This document shows, piece by piece, positions 9,619 to 18,564 of a stretch of DNA of 64,000 nucleotides (positions are counted from its first letter, which is position 1; every line of letters starts with the position of its first letter). Below the pieces are notes generated by a model. It was given only the letters and a program-made list of their open reading frames with translations. It made no database searches and was not told the DNA's origin. Origin of the DNA: Rouxiella silvae (GTDB lineage: Bacteria > Pseudomonadota > Gammaproteobacteria > Enterobacterales > Enterobacteriaceae); contig NZ_MRWD01000017.1 in the NCBI RefSeq assembly GCF_002093625.1, forward strand, positions 1 to 64,000, written 5' to 3'. The position numbers and the translations under genes were made by a program.

Positions 9619-9657
9619 TTTCAAGCTGCAGATGGGTTAGCTACCTGCAGCTTGAAA
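9619..9657. repeat. Long intergenic hairpin between purK and ybbP
   Basis: A perfect 13-bp stem (TTTCAAGCTGCAG at 9619-9631, complement at 9645-9657) with a 13-base loop lies between the convergent purK and ybbP genes. There is no T-tract. It may act as a weak bidirectional terminator or be a copy of a dispersed palindromic repeat. Confidence 0.6.
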
Positions 9658-9684
9658 TCTATTGGTTATTAGTTAATACCTTCA

Positions 9685-12117
9685 TTAACCTTGATAACCA
9701 CGAAACAACGCCTTTCCTCGCAACAGCCTAACGCCTAACCAACTTCCGCACAGCGACAACAGTACGGCGCTCGTGATGGGCACTGACCACCACAGCACCA
9801 TGTTTGGCTGCCAAGGGAAATCGAACACTTTGCGTTGCAGTAGCCAAAGCGCAGCTTCTGCCCCCACGGCAGCAGCAATGCCGGCGACCAATCCCAGCAC
9901 TGCAAACTCACACCATAGCGTGCTGCGCAGCAGTTTTTTACTGGCACCGAGCGTGCGATAAACAACCAACTCCTGCCGGCGCTGGCGCATACCGACCTGA
10001 ATTTGAGCCAGTAATAGCAAACCGCCGCAGAGAATAACCAGTATTACCATCACTTCCAGCGCGCGGCTCACCTGCTGAAGCACGTCACCGATTTGGCGCA
10101 AAATAGTGCCAATATCCAACAAGCTAAGGGTTGGGAACTGGCGGTTTAACTCAACCAGCATTGGCCCACTTTGCTGATAGTGGAAGCTTGTCAGCCAGCT
10201 TTGCGGCTGTGCATCGAGCGCCCCCGGTGGGAAGATAAAGTAAAAGTTGGGTCGCAGGCTGTCCCAATCGACTTTGCGCATGCTGGTAACCTTGGCGCTG
10301 AAATCCTGCGTGTCGCCGCTAAACGTCACAGTATCACCGAGTTTAATGCCCAACCGTTCAGCAATACCCTGATCGATGGATACCTCGCCAGCTTTCGGCG
10401 ATCCACTGCCTTGAATGACCTGATTGTGCGTGGGCAATCCCTCCATCCAGGTCAGATTAAGCTCGCGGTCGATGGCTTCACGGCCTGAATCGCCTGGTTT
10501 AATCAGGTTGGTGGCATTCTGCTGATTAATTTTAGTCAGCCTGACGCGCACTATGGGATAGAAAGTGTCAGGCTCGACCTTATGCTGACGTAGAAAATCG
10601 GTGACCTGCGGCACTTGCTCCTTGGTGATGTTGAGCAGGAAATAGTTTGGACTGTCGGGAGGAAGTTGTTGCTGCCACTGACTAAGCAAGTCACCGCGCA
10701 GCACAAGCAACAGGGCCAGCAGCATAAATGACATCGAAAACGCGGCCAGTTGGCTGAGCGTAATCCACGGCTGGCGAAGCAAACGATTGATGGCTAAACG
10801 CAACCCCAGGTGACTCACGGTTAAACGGCGCAGCAGCAGCAGGCTCAACCAGCCAATGCCGCCCAACAGCAGTGAAAGCACGACAATTCCGCCAAGCAAC
10901 GCCCACAGCAGAGCGCTGTTGCCCACTAATGCCACGAGCAATCCGACCACCACGAGGGTAATTACCGGCAGGAAATAGCGTAACGGCCAAACATTGGCAA
11001 CCACATCTTGGCGAAGTACGCGCAGCGGTAACGTAGCAACCAGTTGACGATAGGGTCGTAAACCCACGAGCAGCGAAATTACCACCAGCGCCCCCATCGA
11101 CCATACCCAAGGCCACAGGCCCGCGGCAGGCAATTTACTAGGCAGAACCGGCGCGAGCATTTTCATAAGCAAGGCTTCAAATCCGAGCCCGATAATACTG
11201 CCCACCACGGCGGCAAGTAAAAGCACCGCCACCCATTGGCCGATAATCAGTTTTTGCAGTGCCCGACGCCCTGCCCCCAACGTTTTCAGCACCGCCACCA
11301 AATCGTAGCGACTGCGGCAATAGTGACTCATCGACACCGCCACGGCGGCGATAGACAGCATGAGTGTCAACAGAGCCGACAGCGTTAAAAACTGCTGTGA
11401 ACGCTGCAATGAACGGCTGAGTGCACCGTCAGACTCTTCCATACCGTACCAGCGCTGATCCGGACGCAGCAGACCTTTCACTGCCTGACCATAGCTCTGA
11501 ATACTCTGTGCCGAACCGGCAAACATGTAGCGATAGGTGAGGCGGCTACCGGGCTGAACAGCACCGGTTTTCGGCACATCGTCCAAATTCATGATAATTC
11601 GTGGCGCCGTCTCAAACGGGTTAAAACCCGAGTCAGGCTCTTGATTTATAACGGCTGCGATACGTAGTGTGGTATCGCCAACGTCGAGATTATCACCCAC
11701 TTTCAGGTTAAGCAGCGCCAAAAGTCGAGGCGCGACCAGCACCGTACCTGGCTGCGGTTTCATGCCCGCGGGCTGAGTGTCCAGATTGCCATAAAGGGGG
11801 TACGCCAAGTCAGTAGCCTTCACCGACGCCAGCTGTGGCGTATTACCGGCAAAAGTCATGGTCATAAACGACAGCTGGCGGCTGACTTTTAAACCCTGCT
11901 GCTGCGCATCGGCGATCCAGGCCTCTGTAATGGGCCGTGCAGACTGCAACACTCGGTCACCGGCAATAAAGTCGCGACTTTGCTCACTGAGTCCTTTATC
12001 CATTCGGTCGCTAATACTGCCCAGCGCCAGAACGCAGGCCACAGCGAGCGTCAGGGAAAGCCAAACAATAAGCAGCGACGGGGAACGCCATTCACGCCAG
12101 AACCAACGCCAAATCAT
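9685..12117 (-). CDS. ybbP: ABC transporter permease YbbP (FtsX-like)
   Basis: 810 aa from [10 protein letters not shown], matching E. coli YbbP closely; the frame's longer start (12129) adds four residues before the conserved N-terminus. It is an inner-membrane MacB/LolCE-type permease: one N-terminal segment, a large periplasmic domain, then two FtsX bundles (SQQFLTLSALLTLMLSIAAVAVSM, later LLLLAQIQVGMRQRR). It pairs with the ATPase YbbA, which it overlaps by an ATGA. The substrate is not established; the pair neighbours tesA as in E. coli. Confidence 0.95.
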   Translation of the reverse strand: MIWRWFWREWRSPSLLIVWLSLTLAVACVLALGSISDRMDKGLSEQSRDFIAGDRVLQSARPITEAWIADAQQQGLKVSRQLSFMTMTFAGNTPQLASVKATDLAYPLYGNLDTQPAGMKPQPGTVLVAPRLLALLNLKVGDNLDVGDTTLRIAAVINQEPDSGFNPFETAPRIIMNLDDVPKTGAVQPGSRLTYRYMFAGSAQSIQSYGQAVKGLLRPDQRWYGMEESDGALSRSLQRSQQFLTLSALLTLMLSIAAVAVSMSHYCRSRYDLVAVLKTLGAGRRALQKLIIGQWVAVLLLAAVVGSIIGLGFEALLMKMLAPVLPSKLPAAGLWPWVWSMGALVVISLLVGLRPYRQLVATLPLRVLRQDVVANVWPLRYFLPVITLVVVGLLVALVGNSALLWALLGGIVVLSLLLGGIGWLSLLLLRRLTVSHLGLRLAINRLLRQPWITLSQLAAFSMSFMLLALLLVLRGDLLSQWQQQLPPDSPNYFLLNITKEQVPQVTDFLRQHKVEPDTFYPIVRVRLTKINQQNATNLIKPGDSGREAIDRELNLTWMEGLPTHNQVIQGSGSPKAGEVSIDQGIAERLGIKLGDTVTFSGDTQDFSAKVTSMRKVDWDSLRPNFYFIFPPGALDAQPQSWLTSFHYQQSGPMLVELNRQFPTLSLLDIGTILRQIGDVLQQVSRALEVMVILVILCGGLLLLAQIQVGMRQRRQELVVYRTLGASKKLLRSTLWCEFAVLGLVAGIAAAVGAEAALWLLQRKVFDFPWQPNMVLWWSVPITSAVLLSLCGSWLGVRLLRGKALFRGYQG

Positions 12118-12800
12118 GCATCCTCCCACAGTTTTCCATCACGCAGCCGCAGTCGCCTTTGGCAACGCGCCGCCAATTGTTCGTCATGGGTCACCAGAAT
12201 CAGTGTCGTATGATTATCACGATTAAACGAGAACAGCAGATCGGCAATGCGTTCACCGGTCTGACGGTCAAGATTACCCGTCGGCTCATCGGCAAACAGC
12301 AGTTTCGGTTTGCCGATAAAAGCACGCGCCAAGGCGACCCGTTGCTGCTCGCCGCCGGAAAGTTGGGCCGGTAAATGGTGCAAGCGCTTGCCTAGCCCAA
12401 GCTGGTTCAGTAATTGCACCGCCTGCTCCCGGCTGCTGGCATCGGTTTCACCGCGCAATAAGGCGGGAAGTTGAACGTTTTCCAAGGCATTCAAAGTGGG
12501 CACCAACATAAATGACTGAAACACAAAGCCGACATTTTTATCCCGCAGCGCGGCTCGTCCCTCCTCATTAAGCGAGGTAAGGGGTTTACCCAGTAGCGTC
12601 ACTTCGCCGCTGCTGCCGTCGTCCAACCCGGCAAGAATGCCCAGTAATGTTGATTTCCCCGAACCCGACTCGCCGATCAGCGCAATAGTTTGAGCGGGTT
12701 TGACAACCAGCTCAACACCGGACAGGATGGATAACTCATGTTCCCCCTGACCGACGTGTTTACTAAGATGATGAACTTCAAGTACGTTTTCCGCTGGCAT
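12114..12800 (-). CDS. ybbA: ABC transporter ATP-binding protein YbbA
   Basis: 228 aa LolD/MacB-type ATPase with Walker [11 protein letters not shown]-loop FVFQSFML, signature [14 protein letters not shown], Walker [13 protein letters not shown] and H-loop VTHD. It energises YbbP. The start overlaps tesA on the opposite strand by 33 bases, so divergent promoters must lie inside the partner gene's 5' coding region, as in E. coli. Confidence 0.96.
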   Translation of the reverse strand: MPAENVLEVHHLSKHVGQGEHELSILSGVELVVKPAQTIALIGESGSGKSTLLGILAGLDDGSSGEVTLLGKPLTSLNEEGRAALRDKNVGFVFQSFMLVPTLNALENVQLPALLRGETDASSREQAVQLLNQLGLGKRLHHLPAQLSGGEQQRVALARAFIGKPKLLFADEPTGNLDRQTGERIADLLFSFNRDNHTTLILVTHDEQLAARCQRRLRLRDGKLWEDA

Positions 12801-13415
12801 CTTCCCTTCCTTCTGTTGATGGGAATGTTAAGTTTTCGCGCCGTTGCTGCTGATACGCTGCTGATTGTAGGCGATAGTTTAAGTGCGGTTTACCGTTTAC
12901 CGGCAAACACCTCGTGGCCCACGCTGCTCAACGAGCAGTGGAAAAAGCGTGGCGGTATGCCTGACATAGTTAATGCAAGCATCAGCGGTGATACTTCCGC
13001 GCAGGGTCTGGCTCGTCTGCCGGGGCTGCTTGAGCAGCATCATCCACGCTGGGTATTGATTGAGCTGGGCGCCAATGACGGCCTGCGCGGTTTCGCTCCG
13101 CCCACCATCAGTCAGACGCTGAATCAAATAGTGACGCGGGTTAAACAGTCCAACGCCGAACCGCTTTTGATGCAAATACGCCTGCCGCCCAATTACGGTA
13201 AACGCTATAACGATGCGTTTTACGCGATTTATCCCGCACTTGCGAAACAGGCGGATATTCCGTTAGTGCCTTTCTTTATGGAACAGGTAGCGATTAAACC
13301 GGAATGGATGCAGGATGACGGGCTTCACCCAAATCAAGCGGCTCAGAATTTTATTGCCGACTGGATGTCCGGCAAACTGGCACCTTTGGTTGCTCCATCA
13401 ATGAGTAAACCATAA
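12768..13415 (+). CDS. tesA: Periplasmic acyl-CoA thioesterase I / lysophospholipase L1
   Basis: 215 aa from [14 protein letters not shown], with a signal peptide cleaved after AVA. SGNH hydrolase blocks: GDSLS (nucleophile Ser), ISGDT, GANDG and DDGLHPN with the catalytic Asp and His. Block I reads GDSLSAVYR where E. coli has GDSLSAGYR, a Gly-to-Val change just after the nucleophile. The start at 12768 is preferred over 12738 because conservation begins there. Confidence 0.94.
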   Translation: MMNFKYVFRWHLPFLLLMGMLSFRAVAADTLLIVGDSLSAVYRLPANTSWPTLLNEQWKKRGGMPDIVNASISGDTSAQGLARLPGLLEQHHPRWVLIELGANDGLRGFAPPTISQTLNQIVTRVKQSNAEPLLMQIRLPPNYGKRYNDAFYAIYPALAKQADIPLVPFFMEQVAIKPEWMQDDGLHPNQAAQNFIADWMSGKLAPLVAPSMSKP

Positions 13416-13450
13416 TCTTCAAATATTAGGGGCCTTCAACAGGTAAAGTT

Positions 13451-14227
13451 ATGCAAAAAGCCGTATTGATTACCGGTTGCTCCAGTGGAATTGGCCTGGT
13501 CGCCGCTCAGGATCTCAGAAATCGCGGCTATCGCGTGCTGGCGGCCTGCCGTAAAACGCAGGATATCGACAACCTTCGCCAGTTGGGCTTTGAGACCATC
13601 GCGTTGGATTTAGACGATAGAAATAGCGTCACGCAGGCCGCAGCCAACGTGATTGAACTCACCGGAAACCGTCTGTATGGATTATTCAACAACGCCGGAT
13701 ATGGCGTTTACGGTCCCTTGCATTCCGTTAGCCGTGAGCAGTTTGAACAGCAATTTTCAACCAATCTCTTTGGCACCCACCAGCTAACTCAACTGCTGCT
13801 GCCTGCAATGTTGCCGCACGGCGAAGGTCGGATTATTCAGACTAGCTCAGTCATGGGGCTGATCACTACGCCAAATCGCGGCGTCTATGCTGCCAGCAAG
13901 TTTGCGCTCGAAGCCTGGTCTGACACGCTGCGAATGGAGCTACACGGCAGCGGAATTCAGGTCAGCCTGATTGAGCCAGGCCCGCTGCACAGCAACTTTA
14001 CCCAGAACGTCAGGCAGACACAGTCTGATAAACCGGTGGTTAATCCGAGTCTGGCAGAAAGATTCACCCTCACTTCTGACGCCGTTTTGCCAAAATTGCG
14101 CCATGCTTTAGAGAGTCCACGAGCCAGATTACGGTATCCGGTGACCTTAATGGCCCACGCCGTCCCGGTGTTGAAGCGCCTGCTCCCTAGCCGCCTGCTG
14201 GACATGCTGCTCAGAGGCAATAGTTAA
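13451..14227 (+). CDS. ybbO: Short-chain dehydrogenase YbbO
   Basis: 258 aa classical SDR, the orthologue of E. coli YbbO, an NADP-dependent aldehyde reductase. It shows TGCSSGIG (NADP), NNAGYGVYGP, catalytic Ser in QTSSVMG, YAASK (Tyr, Lys) and the C-terminal KRLLP amphipathic tail. It lies between tesA and cnoX as in E. coli. The N-terminal extension of the E. coli protein is absent; the start follows an AGGTAAAG ribosome site. Confidence 0.93.
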   Translation: MQKAVLITGCSSGIGLVAAQDLRNRGYRVLAACRKTQDIDNLRQLGFETIALDLDDRNSVTQAAANVIELTGNRLYGLFNNAGYGVYGPLHSVSREQFEQQFSTNLFGTHQLTQLLLPAMLPHGEGRIIQTSSVMGLITTPNRGVYAASKFALEAWSDTLRMELHGSGIQVSLIEPGPLHSNFTQNVRQTQSDKPVVNPSLAERFTLTSDAVLPKLRHALESPRARLRYPVTLMAHAVPVLKRLLPSRLLDMLLRGNS

Positions 14228-14300
14228 ATTTTTCGCTTGAAGAAGAGTAAATTGCCCCCATATATTCTCCAAACGGAACGGACGAGAGAGAAAAGAATTC

Positions 14301-15158
14301 ATGCTTGCACAACCTTTATCGATTGATATCAACGAATCTAACCTGCATCAGACGCTGGACCAGTCAATGACGGTCCCGGTCATGTTTTATTTCTGGTCTG
14401 AACGCAGCCAGCACTGTCTGGTACTCGGTCCAATCCTTGATAAACTGGCGGCAGAATACGCGGGACAGTTTGTTCTGGCAAAAGTGGACTGCGATGCAGA
14501 GCAGGCCATCGCCCAACAGTTCGGTTTACGTTCCATTCCTGCGGTTTATCTATTCCAGGAAGGCCAGCCGGTTGATGGTTTCCAAGGGCCGCAGCCGGAA
14601 GAAGTGATCCGCGAACTGCTCAGCAAAGTATTACCTAAAGAAGAAGAACTTAAAGCCGCGCAGGCCGCCGAACTGATGCAGGAAGGCAAAGTCATTGACG
14701 CCCTGCCACTGCTTAAAGACGCCTGGAACCTCAGTAATCAACGCAGCGACATTGGCCTGAGCCTGGCTGAGGCACAAATTTTGCTTAACCGCAGCGAGGA
14801 TGCAGAAGCGGTGCTCGCCACTATCCCATTGCAGGATCGCGATACGCGTTATCAGGGGCTGGTTGCACAAATCGCCCTGCTGAAACAGGCGGCTGACACC
14901 CCTGAAATTCAGCTGTTGCAGCAGCAAATTGAACAAGACCCGCAAAACGTCGAGCTGGCGGTGCAGTTGTCGCTGCAGTTACACCAGGTGGGCCGCAATG
15001 AAGAAGCGCTGGAGCTGCTGCTTGGCCATCTGAAAAAAGATTTAGCCGCGGGAAACGGTACTGCGCGTAAAACGCTGATGGACATTTTAGCCGCGCTTGG
15101 CACGGGTGACGCCTTAGCCGCTAAATATCGTCGCCAGCTCTATTCGCTGCTTTACTGA
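14301..15158 (+). CDS. cnoX: Chaperedoxin CnoX (YbbN)
   Basis: 285 aa: a thioredoxin domain (1 to about 110) followed by tetratricopeptide-like repeats. The active site is SQHC, with only the second Cys, as in E. coli CnoX. That protein lacks reductase activity and acts as a chlorine-activated holdase that hands clients to DnaK/GroEL and protects them from thiol oxidation. The TPR part ends in [11 protein letters not shown]. Gene order is as in E. coli except that fetAB, expected next, is absent. Confidence 0.95.
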   Translation: MLAQPLSIDINESNLHQTLDQSMTVPVMFYFWSERSQHCLVLGPILDKLAAEYAGQFVLAKVDCDAEQAIAQQFGLRSIPAVYLFQEGQPVDGFQGPQPEEVIRELLSKVLPKEEELKAAQAAELMQEGKVIDALPLLKDAWNLSNQRSDIGLSLAEAQILLNRSEDAEAVLATIPLQDRDTRYQGLVAQIALLKQAADTPEIQLLQQQIEQDPQNVELAVQLSLQLHQVGRNEEALELLLGHLKKDLAAGNGTARKTLMDILAALGTGDALAAKYRRQLYSLLY

Positions 15159-15244
15159 TATATTTTCTACTTTACTCAAAACAGAGTTTGATGATGCACT
15201 CGGCGTCACCCAGCCCTACTGTCTACACCTGATATTGACCCAAT

Positions 15245-15279
15245 ACACGCTGTTTTCCTCTCTCTTGAAAACAGCGTGT
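15245..15279. terminator. Hairpin downstream of cnoX
   Basis: A perfect 13-bp stem (ACACGCTGTTTTC at 15245-15257 with GAAAACAGCGTGT at 15267-15279) and 9-base loop are followed by a short T-rich stretch. It probably ends the ybbO-cnoX transcript. The rest of 15159-15445 shows no gene. Confidence 0.55.
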
Positions 15280-15445
15280 CGTTTCTGCGAGACGCCTCCA
15301 GCAAATCAATTTTCCTCTGAACTATTCTTAAGTCATGCCCCTCTGATCTAAATATGCGATGATTTAACCGCTGCGGTGGCTTGCCCGTAGCACAGGGAAC
15401 GGTTTTACCGAATTTTCGGGACATATCATTACAGGAGTTTTAACC

Positions 15446-16354
15446 ATGCTGACTTTTATACCCGTTGTGGTCGTATTAGCGCTGATCGTGGTATTTGCTG
15501 GCGTCAAAATCGTGCCTCAAGGCTTTCAATGGACCGTCGAACGTTTTGGCCGCTATACCAAAACGCTGATGCCGGGTCTCAACCTCGTGGTGCCTTTTAT
15601 GGACCGCGTAGGCCGTAAAATAAACATGATGGAACAGGTGCTGGACATCCCTTCTCAAGAGATAATCTCGCGCGATAACGCCAACGTCGCCATCGATGCG
15701 GTATGCTTTATTCAGGTCATCGACCCAGCCCGCGCCGCCTATGAGGTAAGCAATCTCGAACAGGCGATCATGAACCTTACCATGACCAACTTCCGTACCG
15801 TGCTGGGTTCTATGGAGCTAGACGAGATGCTCTCCCAGCGTGATAACATTAACGCGCGCCTGCTGCATATTGTGGATGAAGCCACCAACCCGTGGGGCGT
15901 GAAAATTACCCGCATTGAAATTCGCGACGTGCGCCCGCCGGCTGAGCTAATTTCCGCCATGAATGCGCAGATGAAAGCAGAGAGAACAAAACGCGCCGAT
16001 ATTCTTGAAGCCGAGGGCGTGCGCCAATCGGCGATCCTTCGTGCCGAGGGTGAAAAGCAATCGCAGATACTCAAGGCTGAAGGTGAGCGCCAATCGACAT
16101 TTTTGCAGGCCGAAGCGCGTGAGCGTAGCGCCGAAGCCGAAGCGAAGGCCACGCAGGTGGTTTCAGCAGCTATAGCGGCCGGTGACGTGCAGGCTATCAA
16201 CTATTTTATTGCACAGAAATATACTGAAGCACTGACCAAAATAGGCTCGGCGAATAACAGTAAAGTCATCATGATGCCGTTAGACGCAACCAGCCTGATG
16301 GGCTCGATTGGCGGTATCGCTGAACTACTGAAAGAAACTAAAGGCGGAAAATAA
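15446..16354 (+). CDS. qmcA: SPFH-domain membrane protein QmcA (YbbK)
   Basis: 302 aa: one N-terminal membrane anchor (2-22), an SPFH/band-7 domain (about 25-190) and an Ala/Glu-rich coiled-coil flotillin-like region ([15 protein letters not shown] and repeats of ILRAEGEKQ). It forms oligomeric inner-membrane microdomains and is an FtsH/HtpX-related quality-control partner in E. coli. The stop overlaps the ybbJ start by one base. Confidence 0.95.
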   Translation: MLTFIPVVVVLALIVVFAGVKIVPQGFQWTVERFGRYTKTLMPGLNLVVPFMDRVGRKINMMEQVLDIPSQEIISRDNANVAIDAVCFIQVIDPARAAYEVSNLEQAIMNLTMTNFRTVLGSMELDEMLSQRDNINARLLHIVDEATNPWGVKITRIEIRDVRPPAELISAMNAQMKAERTKRADILEAEGVRQSAILRAEGEKQSQILKAEGERQSTFLQAEARERSAEAEAKATQVVSAAIAAGDVQAINYFIAQKYTEALTKIGSANNSKVIMMPLDATSLMGSIGGIAELLKETKGGK

Positions 16355-16806
16355 TGCTGCAGCAGTTGATGGCAAGTCCACATCTGTTTTGGCTGTCACT
16401 CGGGGGGCTGTTGCTGGCCGCCGAACTGCTGGGTGCCAGCGGTTATCTACTGTGGAGCGGTGTTGCCGCTGCACTGGTAGGTTTACTGGTTTGGGTGGTG
16501 CCGCTCTCTTGGGAGTGGCAAGGTGTGGCTTTTGCCGTGCTGACCATTGTCGCTGCGCTGCTGTGGGCCAGTTGGCTAAAACGAAAGCCTGATGACACCA
16601 CTGCAAACGAAAGTCTAAATCAGCGCGGTAGACAAATGGTTGGACTGCACGGGCATTTGCTGGAGCAACCCGAAAATGGCTACAGTCGGATCCGCATCGG
16701 TGACAGCACTTGGCGAGTCAGTGGCGCAGAAACGTTGAACACCGGTGAAGAGGTTATCGTCACTGGCGTTGAGGGCAACACACTGCGGGTCGTACGCTAT
16801 CCTTGA
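16354..16806 (+). CDS. ybbJ: NfeD-family membrane protein YbbJ
   Basis: 150 aa with two or three hydrophobic segments (about 10-80) and a C-terminal OB-fold (GLHGHLLEQPENGYSRIRIGDSTWRV, VEGNTLRVVRYP). NfeD short forms are obligate partners of SPFH proteins. Translational coupling to qmcA (ATGCTG overlapping the qmcA stop) supports a QmcA-YbbJ complex. Confidence 0.94.
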   Translation: MLQQLMASPHLFWLSLGGLLLAAELLGASGYLLWSGVAAALVGLLVWVVPLSWEWQGVAFAVLTIVAALLWASWLKRKPDDTTANESLNQRGRQMVGLHGHLLEQPENGYSRIRIGDSTWRVSGAETLNTGEEVIVTGVEGNTLRVVRYP

Positions 16807-16883
16807 GCATCTACGCGCATTTCTGATAGATAACGGCAGGCACAGTTTCTGCCGTTATTCCCTTGCGCTCTTCTAGAACGTTT

Positions 16884-17891
16884 CTATTTATACAGCGTTT
16901 CTTTCAGGAACTTCACTGCCTGCGCGGTGGCGGCTTCTGCCGCAGGCGTCGCAGCCAGAGCATTTAACATGACAAAGTCATGAATGGTGCCAGCGTAACG
17001 GGTGGCAGTGACTCGCACACCGGCCTGAGTCAATTTACGCGCATAGGCTTCACCTTCATCTCGCAGCACGTCGTTTTCATCGGTGATGACCAATGCCTGA
17101 GGCAGATTTTTGAGCTGTTCAATCGAGGCATTTAACGGCGAGATGTGCGGATCGGCACGTTTGGCTACGTCTGGCTCATATTGATTCCAAAACCATTTCA
17201 TTCCTTCACGCGTCAACCACGGCCCTTCTGCGAACTGATTATAAGAACCGTTGTTGAAATCAGCCGAGGTCACCGGATAGAACAGCAATTGTGATTTAAT
17301 GGCAGGCGTTTTTCTTTCTTTAGCCAATAAGGTCACCACCGCCGCCATATTCCCCCCGACACTGTCACCGGCAACCGCCAGTCGAGATGCGTCAATGTTG
17401 AACTCATCGGCATGCTCTGCAACGTATTTTGTCACCGCGTAATCTTCTTCAATCGCAACAGGATAATGATTTTCCGGTGAACGATCGTAATCGACAAATA
17501 CCAGGACAGCACGACTGCCTACGGCCAACTCGCGGACTAAACGATCGTGGGTATTTTTATCTCCCATCACCCAACCGGCTCCGTGGAAGTAGACGATAAC
17601 CGGCAATTTACCCGTCATTCCTTGCGGGCGAATGACTCGAATCGACGTGTGACCTTTAGGGCCTACCGGCAGCACTTTGTCTTGAATTTCAACGTTCAAC
17701 AAGTGCTCAGGATGAGCCTGGGCACCTTCTAATACTTTGCGCGCCTGCGCTGGAGTCAATTTATAAATTGGCGTTGAGCCAGCCAAGGAATCCACAAAAC
17801 TTTGGGTGGCAGGTTCCAAAATCGGTGCGGCTAAAGCACTGGCAGAAACCAGAGACATGGCAAGCGCAGCGGAGGTCAAAGTCGTCTTCAT
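16884..17891 (-). CDS. Exported alpha/beta hydrolase (hormone-sensitive-lipase family esterase)
   Basis: 335 aa from MKTTLTSAALAMSLVSASALA, a clear Sec signal peptide. The first 28 residues of a longer frame (start 17975) are rejected because they precede that signal. The HSL-type oxyanion motif is HGAGW (usual HGGG variant). The nucleophile elbow is GDSVGG, the acid lies in DENDVLRDEG and the base in IHDF. It is likely a periplasmic carboxylesterase of unknown substrate. It is absent here in E. coli, separates ybbJ from cueR, and has a perfect inverted repeat upstream. Confidence 0.85.
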   Translation of the reverse strand: MKTTLTSAALAMSLVSASALAAPILEPATQSFVDSLAGSTPIYKLTPAQARKVLEGAQAHPEHLLNVEIQDKVLPVGPKGHTSIRVIRPQGMTGKLPVIVYFHGAGWVMGDKNTHDRLVRELAVGSRAVLVFVDYDRSPENHYPVAIEEDYAVTKYVAEHADEFNIDASRLAVAGDSVGGNMAAVVTLLAKERKTPAIKSQLLFYPVTSADFNNGSYNQFAEGPWLTREGMKWFWNQYEPDVAKRADPHISPLNASIEQLKNLPQALVITDENDVLRDEGEAYARKLTQAGVRVTATRYAGTIHDFVMLNALAATPAAEAATAQAVKFLKETLYK

Positions 17892-17938
17892 GATAATTCC
17901 TTCTAATGTTTTTAAGTGGGATAGGCGGCGTTTTGTGT

Positions 17939-17957
17939 TGCGATAATTAATATCGCA
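17939..17957. promoter_or_regulatory. Inverted repeat upstream of the esterase gene (putative operator)
   Basis: TGCGATA (17939-17945) and TATCGCA (17951-17957) with a 5-base AT spacer form a perfect palindrome about 50 bases before the esterase start. It has the size of a dimeric repressor site; the regulator is not identified. Confidence 0.5.
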
Positions 17958-18076
17958 CAACTTAAATACATGCAATTAAATTGTGCACTATATAAATACA
18001 CAAACTATTAAATTTAGAAGGATGACGGACTAATTACTTGAAAAGTATGAACTTTATTTACACTGAAACCTGAAAA

Positions 18077-18475
18077 TTATTTTTTACAGCAACCGCTCAA
18101 ATTATCGATGATTGGGCAAAATGCCCCTTCATCCCCGGGACAAGACTCAGCAAGCAGCAGCAATCTCTGATGCATTTCTTTAAGTTCCTCGATGTGCCTT
18201 CCAATTTCATTCGCTTTTTCTAGCGTTCGAACTTTGACGTCGGCACTGTGTCGCTGCGGATCATTGAACAAGGCCACCAGCTCTTGGCACTCTTCAAGAT
18301 TAAACCCTACCTGTCTCGCCTGACGTAAAAGTGTGAGTTCTTCAATCTGTTTGGGCGCATAGCTGCGGTAGCCATTTTCGCTGCGCATGGGCGCTGTCAC
18401 CAGGCCTTTCTCCTCATAAAAACGGATCGCTTTACTGGTTAAACCGGTTTTTTTTGCCACATCGCTAATATTCAT
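18077..18475 (-). CDS. cueR: Copper-responsive MerR-family regulator CueR
   Basis: 132 aa. It has an N-terminal winged helix ([25 protein letters not shown]), a dimerisation helix and the Cu(I)-binding loop with Cys112 and Cys120, plus the CCKK tail. CueR distorts the over-long spacer of the copA and cueO promoters when Cu(I) or Ag(I) binds. The start codon is nine bases from the attL core, and its AAGGGGA ribosome site lies at the core edge. Here the P2-like prophage has separated cueR from copA by 36.6 kb. Confidence 0.97.
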   Translation of the reverse strand: MNISDVAKKTGLTSKAIRFYEEKGLVTAPMRSENGYRSYAPKQIEELTLLRQARQVGFNLEECQELVALFNDPQRHSADVKVRTLEKANEIGRHIEELKEMHQRLLLLAESCPGDEGAFCPIIDNLSGCCKK

Positions 18476-18484
18476 TTTGTCCCC

Positions 18485-18510
18485 TTGACCTTCCCCTTGC
18501 TGGGAGGTTT
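18485..18510. repeat. attL: prophage attachment core identical to the copA -35/CueR box
   Basis: TTGACCTTCCCCTTGCTGG (18485-18503) is repeated exactly at 55131-55149. The next seven bases match except for one change (G here, A at the right end). On this side the palindrome half-site reads GGGAGGT instead of GGAAGGT, marking the phage-derived arm. The sequence equals the E. coli copA CueR operator, so the phage uses it as attB. Confidence 0.9.
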
Positions 18511-18517
18511 CAGATAC

Positions 18518-18541
18518 CCACAGCCACCTATGTGGCTGTGG
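18518..18541. repeat. Perfect 10-bp hairpin next to the attL core
   Basis: CCACAGCCAC (18518-18527) and GTGGCTGTGG (18532-18541) with a 4-base loop lie between the core and the end of int. It could terminate the int transcript or be a recombination accessory site. No T-tract follows on the minus strand. Confidence 0.6.
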
Positions 18542-18564
18542 TAAATCAATAAGTTACAACCCCA

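Noticed and set aside
15206-15424. A 72-codon minus-strand frame between cnoX and qmcA
   Set aside because: It overlaps a strong hairpin and the qmcA promoter region and has no family resemblance; this is where fetAB lies in E. coli but no trace of it is visible.
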